The notes under the pieces are model-generated. The model was not told where the DNA came from. It saw nothing but the letters and a program-made list of their open reading frames with translations, and ran no database searches. A stretch of DNA of 6,541 bases from Parvularcula sp963922235 (lineage in GTDB: Bacteria > Pseudomonadota > Alphaproteobacteria > Caulobacterales > Parvularculaceae): positions 1-6,541 of the forward strand of contig CAWUIJ010000141.1 in assembly GCA_963922235.1 (NCBI GenBank), given 5' to 3'. Every line of letters begins with the position of its first letter. Positions within the stretch are counted from its first letter, which is position 1. Made by a program: the position numbers and the translations under genes. Shown piece by piece: positions 1-6,047 of the stretch.

Positions 1-2330
1 TTCGTCTATCGAAACGGTTCCGAAAGGGCCGCGGAGAATCAAAGCTTTTCGAGCTTCCCGGTTTGCGGGAAATCGCGCGCGAAGCGGACGCGGAACGAGA
101 GGTTCTTCGTCTTGTGGGTGCTGACAAGCCGGAGAGTGGGGCGGGCGGTTTGTTGTGGGTCGAGCAGGGCGCGGCGCTCGATGAGCTGCAGGCCGCTCAC
201 AAAACCACGATTGCCGAAGCGCTCGCGAGCGAGGTCTCGGATGCCACGTCGAGCGAGGATGCCCTTCGCGTGGTGAAGGCGATCGCGGCGGAGCTTGCCG
301 ATCTCGAAACCCCACGGACCGGAAAGCCGACGAAACGTCTTTTGGCTGCGTTAACGGATGCAGAGGAGAGCCGCGCGGCCCTCGCCGAGGCCGAAGCAAT
401 TCTTGAGCGGGCTCAGACCTATCGGTCACGGATCGTCACCTTGGAGGCGCGGTCCCGTGAACTCGCGAGCCCGGATGAGAGCGCCCGTCACCGACAAGAG
501 CTCGATGCAGCTCGACATGAGGCCCGGGAGCTTCAAAAGAAGGTCGAATCCATTGGCCATACCGAGCGCGAGGCGGCGCGATTGCGCTCGGCGCGTGATC
601 AATTGCTCAATACGGCCGAACGGTTCACCCAAGACCTCGAACGGCTGAAAACATTAGAAAAATCGACAAGTATGGCCAGCGCGAACGAGGCTCAGCTGGC
701 CGAAAAGCTTGGCCATACCGCTGCCTTCGTGGCCGATTCGGCGAAAGCCCTGCAGGACATAGAGGCACGATCCAACGACCTACGACGAGACCTCGATCGC
801 GCGCGTGCTTTCGAGCGTTTTGCGGAAGAGCGTGCCACTGTCGATGCGGCGGCGATGGCGCTCAAGGAAGCCAAGGCCAAACAGGTTGAACAAGCCAAGG
901 CCGCGGCGATCGCGGCTCGGGGCGCCATTAGCCTTAACGCGCTTCGAGAGCTTGAGCGCGATATGCTTGTCGCGGAAGCGACCCTCGATGCCGCTGCGCC
1001 CGAAGTTGAGTTGCTGTCCGGTCGAGGGGCGGCGCTCGAGGGAAAAGAGCTCAAGCTTGGGGAAAAAACCAAACTGCGCGGCGAGGCTGAACTGGCTGTT
1101 GGCGATGCGCGAATTGCGATCCGTGCCGCTTTGCCAAGAGATCTGACCGACCAGCAGGATCGGGCCAAGAAGAAGTTAGACGACCTTTTGGCCGCGTTCG
1201 GTGTGGAGTCGCTGGCTGAAGCTGAGGCGGAAGCCCTCGCACGGCAGGAGGCGGAGGCAAAAACCAAGCGGCTTGCGGGTGAGATCAAAGCTCTGGCGCC
1301 GAAGGGCCTTTCCGCCCTCGAAACGTTTGTCGCGACCGAACCAGTCGCGCCGGCGGGCGATCCTCCTTCCCAAACACGGGCTGCCCTCGAGGCGGCATTG
1401 TCCGAGACGGAGGTCGAGCTCGCTCCGGCCCGGGCCCGTTTCGACGATGCGAAATCCCGTGAGCAAGCCGCAGAAAAAGCGCTTGTGGAGTGCCGGGCCC
1501 AGGCCAAGGCCTCCAAAGACGAGCTTGAACGGCTGCTGACGCTGGTTGGCGACCCTCAGGAGCGCGAGGCCAAACAAACGAAACTGTCCCAAGATATCGC
1601 CGAACAGGCCGCGCTTTTGGCTCACGCCGAACAGAGCCTTGAGGGCCTTCGCCGCGAAAAGGCAGACCAGGACGCAGCGGATAGGCGGGTCAAACGGCTG
1701 GAAGAGGCCGAAAACAACCGAAGCCGAGAGCTGTCCGACCTTAAAGTCGATATGGCCCAGCTCGAAGGTCAGCTGATGCAGATCTACGAAGAAGGGCCGG
1801 AGGAAAGCAGAGATGCGGCGGCCGAACGGCTTGAGGTGGCGGAAGCGAGGCTCGAACGGCTTGAGGCTCGGCGGCGTGTGCTCAATCGGCTGATGGCTAC
1901 GCTTGAAGAGGTGCAAAGCGAGCGGCGGGATCGCCTTTTGAAGCCTTTGGTGGATGCCGCCGCGCCGCTTGTGGACCGTGTGTTCGGAACCAGTGTCCTT
2001 CGTTTCGGTTCCGATCTGACCCCTGAAAATCTTGAACGATCAGGACGGGCCCAGACCGTTGATATCTTGTCCGCTGGCGCGCGCGAGCAGATCGCCATTG
2101 TCACGAGGCTCGGCATGGCGCGCCTTTTTGCTGAGCGTGATCAAGCGGTTCCTCTGATCCTTGATGATGCTCTGATCTACGCCGATGACGAACGCACCCA
2201 GCGCCTTTTCGATGCTATCCACATGGTGGCGGAGGAGACCCAAGTGATCGTGCTGACCTGCCATGAGCGCCGTTTTGACTCGCTCGGTGGTCATCGTCTT
2301 CGCCCTGTGCCCTTTCCATCGCGCTCGTAA
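1..2330 (+). CDS. SbcC/Rad50/YhaN-like coiled-coil ABC ATPase, 5' end cut off by window
   Basis: Seen: the frame is open from base 3 with no start needed inside the window, giving 775 visible residues, so the TTG at 63 is probably not the real start. The first residues (RLSKRFRKG) look like a strand of the N-terminal ATPase lobe. A Q-loop follows (LLWVEQG, bases 153-170). Next comes about 600 residues rich in Ala, Glu, Arg and Leu, typical of antiparallel coiled coil, with a Pro/Gly-rich break near 1290-1380 that may be the hairpin tip. The C-terminal lobe has the ABC signature LSAGAREQ (2067-2090), Walker B VPLILDD (2148-2168) and an H-loop His in LTCHERRF (2262-2264). Walker A must lie upstream, with roughly 110-130 residues missing. 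Known: such ATPases pair with a metallophosphoesterase nuclease to process DNA ends. Odd: there is no CxxC zinc hook, and the catalytic Glu position is Asp, as I recall for YhaN-like members. The family call is firm; partner and role are inferred. Confidence 0.88.
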   Translation, partial: RLSKRFRKGRGESKLFELPGLREIAREADAEREVLRLVGADKPESGAGGLLWVEQGAALDELQAAHKTTIAEALASEVSDATSSEDALRVVKAIAAELADLETPRTGKPTKRLLAALTDAEESRAALAEAEAILERAQTYRSRIVTLEARSRELASPDESARHRQELDAARHEARELQKKVESIGHTEREAARLRSARDQLLNTAERFTQDLERLKTLEKSTSMASANEAQLAEKLGHTAAFVADSAKALQDIEARSNDLRRDLDRARAFERFAEERATVDAAAMALKEAKAKQVEQAKAAAIAARGAISLNALRELERDMLVAEATLDAAAPEVELLSGRGAALEGKELKLGEKTKLRGEAELAVGDARIAIRAALPRDLTDQQDRAKKKLDDLLAAFGVESLAEAEAEALARQEAEAKTKRLAGEIKALAPKGLSALETFVATEPVAPAGDPPSQTRAALEAALSETEVELAPARARFDDAKSREQAAEKALVECRAQAKASKDELERLLTLVGDPQEREAKQTKLSQDIAEQAALLAHAEQSLEGLRREKADQDAADRRVKRLEEAENNRSRELSDLKVDMAQLEGQLMQIYEEGPEESRDAAAERLEVAEARLERLEARRRVLNRLMATLEEVQSERRDRLLKPLVDAAAPLVDRVFGTSVLRFGSDLTPENLERSGRAQTVDILSAGAREQIAIVTRLGMARLFAERDQAVPLILDDALIYADDERTQRLFDAIHMVAEETQVIVLTCHERRFDSLGGHRLRPVPFPSRS

Positions 2331-2408
2331 ACCTTCGCCATTCTGAGCGTTGCGGGGCCTCAGCGATGTGGTAACCTCTCATTAAGGGTATCTGGGACGG
2401 GACGATTC

Positions 2409-3215
2409 ATGGCCTACGGTGACAACAGACGTATCAGCGTCGATCGTAATTTTGGGGTCTTCAGCATCACATCGCTGGCCATTGCGGCGGCTTTGGGCAT
2501 TGGTTCGGCGGTGATTGTTGATCTTCTGCAGCAGCGCGAGGCATCAGCGCTGTTCGTGATCAACCGTTGGATCCTTGATCTCACCAGCCTTTTGAGCATT
2601 TCCGATATCCCGCTCTATGGCGTCATGGGGATCCTCATGGTCATTGGTGCTGCATCCGTCATGTTCCTCCAGCCGGTGACGTTCCGCGGCGCGTTTGGTC
2701 AGGGCTTTGGCCTGCTTGCCGCGCTGGTGACGATCGCTCCGTCCGATCTCGGTTCGCCCTTGGCTGGGCCGGACACGGTGATGTTCGAGCCTTCGACCGT
2801 CACGCTTGAGCCTGCCAGCCTCTCAGCCGCTGCAGTTCAGCGGCACGAAGATCACTATGACCTGCGGATCCAAGTCGTGTTCCCTGACGGTCTTGAGAAC
2901 GACGTTTACACCATGATCCGCCGCAACCGCTTGGCAGGCCGGATCTACGACACATCGTCTGACGTCTCCTACAATCTCTTCCGGAACTCTGGCGCCCAGC
3001 TTGATTACGAAGACGGCGTCCTTCGGATCGAAGCGCAGATCCGCGGGTCTGCTGATCGCACCGAGCTCAAGGCACGGATCGAAGCAGACGGCTACCTGAT
3101 CGAGGAGAGCTCGTTCACGGCCCGCGAAGGTGCGAACCCTGTCTGGACGATCCGGATGGAACCCACCAACCAGCCGCTCTTCATGCAGCGCCTGCGACAT
3201 TCTTATAGCTTCTAA
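2409..3215 (+). CDS. Uncharacterised membrane protein with soluble C-terminal domain
   Basis: I do not recognise this 268-residue protein. Seen: a short charged N-terminus (R7, R8, R13), a hydrophobic segment at about residues 17-40, a second at about 68-88, and a weaker Gly/Ala-rich one at about 94-112. Residues ~130-268 are polar with alternating hydrophobic residues, suggesting a mixed alpha/beta soluble domain. There is no signal peptidase site, lipobox, cysteine or obvious catalytic motif. The positive N-terminus suggests it lies in the cytoplasm; the side of the C-terminal domain depends on whether the third segment spans the membrane. The ATG at 2409 follows only weak GGGA-type ribosome-binding sequence (2399-2402), but it precedes the first hydrophobic segment sensibly and no better start is visible. 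The gene follows the ATPase by 78 bases and precedes the oxidoreductase by 52, so it may share their transcript. Codon use resembles its neighbours. It is clearly coding; its function is unknown. Confidence 0.85.
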   Translation: MAYGDNRRISVDRNFGVFSITSLAIAAALGIGSAVIVDLLQQREASALFVINRWILDLTSLLSISDIPLYGVMGILMVIGAASVMFLQPVTFRGAFGQGFGLLAALVTIAPSDLGSPLAGPDTVMFEPSTVTLEPASLSAAAVQRHEDHYDLRIQVVFPDGLENDVYTMIRRNRLAGRIYDTSSDVSYNLFRNSGAQLDYEDGVLRIEAQIRGSADRTELKARIEADGYLIEESSFTAREGANPVWTIRMEPTNQPLFMQRLRHSYSF

Positions 3216-3256
3216 GCGCTTGTCCTTGAGCGATGCGCCTTAAGTGCCAAGGGAGC

Positions 3257-3262
3257 AGGAGG
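3257..3262 (+). promoter_or_regulatory. Perfect Shine-Dalgarno (AGGAGG) that sets the oxidoreductase start
   Basis: AGGAGG ends five bases before the TTG at 3268. It lies inside the coding sequence if the upstream in-frame GTG at 3244 is used, and that GTG has no such site in front of it. This favours TTG 3268 as the translation start. Confidence 0.8.
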
Positions 3263-3267
3263 TTCCT

Positions 3268-4227
3268 TTGGCACGATCATCTGTCTTTATCATTGGCGCC
3301 GGCGTTGCCGGGCTTGCATGCGCGCGGGCATTGAGCGGCGCTGGCTTTGATGTGCGGCTCGCTGACAAGGGGCGCGGCCCAGGTGGTCGGTGTTCCACGC
3401 GGCGCTCTGACCATGGCCGGTTTGATCACGGCGCGCCGTTTTTCACCGCCTCTGATCCCCGCTTTTTGGGACAGGTGCAGGCCTGGATCAAAGCCGGTGT
3501 CGTCGCTCCCTGGAAAGGGACGTTTCGAGATCCAAACGAAACACTTTCCGGTCAAGAGCTCTATCTCGGCGCCCCCGCGATGAATGCTTTCATCCGCTAC
3601 GAAGCGGAGGCTTTGGGTGCGGAATACGGTGTGCAGCTCGGTCGGCCGGTGTCTAAGCCTGGCGGGTTTGATCTTTACCGGGCTGATGGCGAGCTCTGCG
3701 GTGATGCGGATACCGTGGTGATTGCGACCCCGGCGCCCCAGGCGGTCGCGCTTCTTCCCGATGGCTCTAGGCTCCAAGAGCGGGCGGCATCTGCCCAGAT
3801 GCATCCTTGCTGGACCTTGATGGCAGCTTTTGAGGAAGGGTCACTGGCCCCGGGCTATGACATGGAGATCTTCAGTGCAGGACCGCTGGAGAAAGTGATC
3901 TGGCAGGCCGGTCGGCCAGGGCGAGAACCCGGGCTTCGCTTGGTGGCCCATGCTACAGCCGCTTGGGCGCTCGACCATCTGGAAGAGGACGCCGATACCG
4001 TGGCCTCAGCCCTTGATGCAGCGCTGGACCTGGGCGTTTCACCGATCCACCTCACTGCGCATCGCTGGCGATATGCGCGGGCCTCTCAGGCGGAAGGGCC
4101 CCGGTTTGGGTTTGACCGCGGTGCTGGCCTTGCCGTTTGCGGGGATTGGCATGCCGGGCCGACCATCGAGGATGCTTGGCTCAGCGGGCATGAGCTTGGC
4201 CATCACCTGATCCAAGAGCTTGGCTGA
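3268..4227 (+). CDS. Renalase-like FAD-dependent oxidoreductase (COG3380-type)
   Basis: 319 residues from the TTG at 3268, chosen because AGGAGG sits five bases upstream and because the first beta strand then starts almost at the N-terminus, as usual in this fold. Seen: Rossmann motif GAGVAG (residues 10-15), acidic D33 at the end of the second strand for the FAD ribose, the GRGPGGRCSTRR stretch (35-46) typical of the amine-oxidase/renalase FAD fold, HRWRY (265-269), and a C-terminal flavin-contact segment with GLAVCGDWHAGP (287-298) followed by IEDAW. Known: bacterial renalases oxidise mis-reduced dihydro-NAD(P) isomers, but many members of this family have no assigned substrate, so the reaction here is not established. 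There is no signal peptide, so it is probably cytosolic. Third in a same-strand run, 52 bases after the membrane protein, and convergent with the amidase. Full length with all expected FAD motifs. An alternative name would be flavin amine oxidase family protein. Confidence 0.88.
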   Translation: MARSSVFIIGAGVAGLACARALSGAGFDVRLADKGRGPGGRCSTRRSDHGRFDHGAPFFTASDPRFLGQVQAWIKAGVVAPWKGTFRDPNETLSGQELYLGAPAMNAFIRYEAEALGAEYGVQLGRPVSKPGGFDLYRADGELCGDADTVVIATPAPQAVALLPDGSRLQERAASAQMHPCWTLMAAFEEGSLAPGYDMEIFSAGPLEKVIWQAGRPGREPGLRLVAHATAAWALDHLEEDADTVASALDAALDLGVSPIHLTAHRWRYARASQAEGPRFGFDRGAGLAVCGDWHAGPTIEDAWLSGHELGHHLIQELG

Positions 4228-4254
4228 CCCGCAAGAACGTTTCGGTGGCGGTTT

Positions 4255-4274
4255 GGCCTTGCTGCTAAAAGGCC
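4255..4274. terminator. Possible weak hairpin at the convergent gene ends
   Basis: A perfect 6-bp inverted repeat, GGCCTT (4255-4260) and AAGGCC (4269-4274) around an 8-base loop, starts 27 bases after the oxidoreductase stop and overlaps the amidase stop codon. No T-run follows on either strand, so it is not a standard intrinsic terminator. It is the only candidate in the 37-base convergent gap. Confidence 0.2.
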
Positions 4275-5905
4275 TTCAAGGCTTCAGCCACGACAGGATC
4301 CGATGCTGCGTCCTTGCGGAAGCTCGGGACCAAGGGCTCCGGCAGGATATCCTCAAAGGCCTGGCCCGTGCGCAGGACGCCCTCATCAGCCCACTTTGTG
4401 CCGATGATGCTGAGACCCAGCGGCAAGCCGCCCATTTCGCCCATCGGCAGGGTGAGGTGCGGATAGCCTGCGATGGCGGCGACCCAGCCCGCACCCGCAT
4501 TGCTGGCGATGATGTCGCCGCGGATCGAGTCCGTGAGAAAAGCAGGGCCAAAGCTCGGCGCAATGAGGAAATCCACGTCATTGTCCGCCAGCAGACGATC
4601 GATGCCGTTGGGTCCGGTTGTAGCGAGGGTGTTGGCCACCGCACGCTGATAATCCGCATCATCCATTCCATTCGTCTCTTGGCTCTCGATCAGAATGTCT
4701 TGGCCAAAGAGCGCGCGCTCACGTTCGGAGCGAATGTTGAAATCGAGAAGATCGGTGAGCGACCGGACCGTAACGCTTGGAGCGGCATCAGCGAGGTAGG
4801 CATTGATCGAGTCTTTGAACTCCGCCTTCAGAACAAGATAGGAGTCGCCACCAAGCGATTCCCCGCCATACTCTTCAATGTCCACGAGAATGGCGCCTGC
4901 AGCGCTTGCGCGGGCGAGGGCTTCTTGGAAGACAGCATCCTCGCGAGGATTGTTCGCACGCGCCCAATTGAGGACACCAAGGCGTACGCCCTGGAGGCTC
5001 GCATCGCCTAAGGCCTCGACATAGTTGATTTTTCGGGCGTCAGCCTCCGCGGTGGCAGGGTCCAGGGGATCCGTTCCGGCCATCACGGTCAAAAGCAGCG
5101 CAGCATCCGCCACCGAGATTGTCATAGGACCGATAGTGTCCTGAGTGGGTGAGATCGGCACCACATAGGTGCGCGAGATCAGTCCCACGGTCGGCTTGAA
5201 ACCGACGATCCCGTTGAGCGCTGCCGGGCATGTCACTGATCCATTCGTCTCTGTACCGAGGGCAGCCCATGCAAGGCCAGCTGCGATGGCTGCTCCGCTC
5301 CCTGATGACGAGCCGCAAGGGTTCCGGGTCAGGTCGTGCGGGTTCTTCGTCTGGCCACCGATCCCGGACCAGCCACTTGATGATTGCGACGACCGGAAGT
5401 TCGCCCACTCGGAAAGATTGGTCTTTCCAAGGATCACTGCTCCAGCGCTACGAAGCTTCGCCACAGCAGGTGCATCACGCCCCGTGTCATTGCTAGCGAG
5501 CGCCAGTGAGCCCGCGGTCGTGGGCAGTTCCAGCGTCTCAATATTGTCTTTGATCAAGATCGGAAGGCCGCCAAGGGCGCCCCCCGAGACGCTCTCTGCA
5601 TCCGAAAGCGCATTTGGGTTGACGGAAAGGACTGAGCGGATTTCTGGGCCGGCGTGGTCGATGGCTTCGATCGCGCCGAGGAACGTCGTGACCGCCTCAG
5701 CAGGGGTGACCTGCCCGGCCATAATCTGCTCGCCTAGCTTCCGACGCTCGGCGGTGGATTCAACAGATGCCACCTCACCAGAGGGTGAGTAGGGGGAGCC
5801 GCTTTCGGTCGCCTCAGGCGTTCCGCCGAGATGGACCTCGACTTCACTGTTGTTGCAAGCAGCCAGAATGGCGGCGGCGCTCGCCATCATCAGAAACACA
5901 CGCAT
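4265..5905 (-). CDS. Amidase-signature family hydrolase, predicted lipoprotein
   Basis: 546 residues reading leftward from the ATG at 5905-5903. The frame stays open to a TTG near 5968, but that codon lacks a ribosome-binding site. The ATG has GAGGGG six bases upstream and puts a signal peptide exactly at the N-terminus: MRVFLMMASAAAILAAC, with lipobox L14-A-A-C17 and Asn at the next position, favouring outer-membrane sorting if Lol rules apply. An acidic, Ser/Gly/Pro-rich linker (~18-48) leads into the catalytic domain. Seen triad: K119 in PILIKDN, cis-Ser S199 in CGSSSGSG, nucleophile S223 in GTETNGSVTCP, followed by GFKPTVGLISR. Known: this Ser-cisSer-Lys family hydrolyses amide bonds; the sequence resembles the peptide-amidase (Pam) branch more than GatA, and there are no GatB/GatC genes here, so tRNA amidotransferase is unlikely. 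Inferred: a periplasmic amidase of unknown substrate. Odd: Asn221 where I recall Asp or Gly being common. Stop is TAG, convergent with the oxidoreductase. Confidence 0.92.
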   Translation of the reverse strand: MRVFLMMASAAAILAACNNSEVEVHLGGTPEATESGSPYSPSGEVASVESTAERRKLGEQIMAGQVTPAEAVTTFLGAIEAIDHAGPEIRSVLSVNPNALSDAESVSGGALGGLPILIKDNIETLELPTTAGSLALASNDTGRDAPAVAKLRSAGAVILGKTNLSEWANFRSSQSSSGWSGIGGQTKNPHDLTRNPCGSSSGSGAAIAAGLAWAALGTETNGSVTCPAALNGIVGFKPTVGLISRTYVVPISPTQDTIGPMTISVADAALLLTVMAGTDPLDPATAEADARKINYVEALGDASLQGVRLGVLNWARANNPREDAVFQEALARASAAGAILVDIEEYGGESLGGDSYLVLKAEFKDSINAYLADAAPSVTVRSLTDLLDFNIRSERERALFGQDILIESQETNGMDDADYQRAVANTLATTGPNGIDRLLADNDVDFLIAPSFGPAFLTDSIRGDIIASNAGAGWVAAIAGYPHLTLPMGEMGGLPLGLSIIGTKWADEGVLRTGQAFEDILPEPLVPSFRKDAASDPVVAEALKAF

Positions 5906-5911
5906 GGGGAA

Positions 5912-5917
5912 CCCCTC
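5912..5917 (-). promoter_or_regulatory. Ribosome-binding site of the amidase
   Basis: Read on the minus strand this is GAGGGG, six bases before the ATG at 5905. It supports the lipoprotein start over the longer open frame that begins near 5968. Confidence 0.6.
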
Positions 5918-5928
5918 TTTAGTCCCTA

Positions 5929-5956
5929 TTGACGAGCCGACCCAAGCTGCTATTGC
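5929..5956 (+). promoter_or_regulatory. Candidate sigma-70-type promoter for rpsD
   Basis: TTGACG (5929-5934) matches five of six bases of the -35 consensus. Sixteen bases later TATTGC (5951-5956) matches only the TAT of the -10 consensus. If real, transcription would begin near 5963 and leave a leader of about 85 bases before rpsD. The -35 is good and the -10 is weak, which is common in alphaproteobacterial promoters. This is prediction by eye. Confidence 0.35.
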
Positions 5957-5975
5957 CCGCGGCTTCAAGACGGGT

Positions 5976-6032
5976 CGTGCGTGGACCGCCGTTGAGATTG
6001 CTTACCAAATGGGTGGTGAGCCGGGCCGCACG
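5976..6032 (+). promoter_or_regulatory. Possible two-stem RNA leader structure ahead of rpsD
   Basis: Outer stem: CGTGCG (5976-5981) pairs perfectly with CGCACG (6027-6032). Nested inside it, ACCGCC (5985-5990) pairs with GGTGGT (6012-6017) with one G-U pair, enclosing a 21-base loop. The outer stem ends seven bases before the rpsD Shine-Dalgarno sequence. Known: S4 represses its own or linked mRNAs through leader structures in E. coli (alpha operon) and Bacillus (rpsD). Whether that applies here is inference, and GC-rich DNA makes short stems easily. Confidence 0.2.
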
Positions 6033-6038
6033 GAAGCG

Positions 6039-6043
6039 AAGGA
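6039..6043 (+). promoter_or_regulatory. Ribosome-binding site of rpsD
   Basis: AAGGA ends four bases before the ATG at 6048. It supports the standard S4 start, whose product begins MSKRISAKYKIDRR, rather than the upstream in-frame ATGs at 5904 and 6009, which I do not see preceded by a comparable site. Confidence 0.6.
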
Positions 6044-6047
6044 CACC

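Larger units (their letters stand above)
5906..6047. other. Divergent intergenic region between amidase and rpsD starts
   Basis: These 142 bases separate two start codons on opposite strands and must hold the 5' signals of both genes unless the amidase transcript begins elsewhere. I see one moderate promoter candidate for rpsD (5929-5956), Shine-Dalgarno sequences for both genes, and inverted repeats that could fold in the rpsD leader (5976-6032). No clear minus-strand promoter stands out; TTGGGT with TAAAGA 18 bases further, read on the minus strand, is a poor match. The plus-strand frame of rpsD is open across the whole region from an ATG at 5904. Confidence 0.7.

Noticed and set aside
1824..1866. 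13-base direct repeat GAACGGCTTGAGG, copies at 1824 and 1854
   Set aside because: Both copies encode ERLE in the same frame of a coiled coil, so the repeat reflects heptad-like protein sequence rather than a DNA element. A 12-base repeat near 552 and 708 (TTGGCCATACCG) is explained the same way.
692..1916. Long minus-strand open frames (692-1516 and 1176-1916) inside the ATPase gene
   Set aside because: They are antisense to strongly coding sequence, have Ser/Arg/Ala- or Phe/Leu/Gly-skewed composition with no recognisable domain, and overlap each other. High GC content and biased codon use explain them.
2343..2361. Possible terminator after the ATPase gene
   Set aside because: CTGAG and CTCAG could pair around a short loop, but the stem is only five pairs and no T-run follows. 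A TTGCGG/TAACCT promoter-like pair in the same gap is also too weak to annotate.
2404..2408. GATTC (a CcrM-type GANTC site) directly before the ATG at 2409
   Set aside because: Several other GANTC sites occur inside genes in this window, so one next to a start codon is not notable without expression or methylation data.
3216..3240. Small inverted repeat after the membrane protein gene
   Set aside because: CGCTTG and TGAGCG form six pairs only with two G-U wobbles, and there is no T-run, so neither a terminator nor an operator can be supported.
4220..5011. Plus-strand open frame of 263 codons opposite the amidase
   Set aside because: It is the mirror of the amidase reading frame, shows no family motifs, and starts inside the oxidoreductase stop region. 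The amidase strand carries a full catalytic triad and signal peptide.
5906..5968. Longer amidase product starting at the TTG near 5968
   Set aside because: There is no Shine-Dalgarno before it, and the extra residues would bury the lipoprotein signal peptide. The ATG at 5905 has GAGGGG at good spacing.
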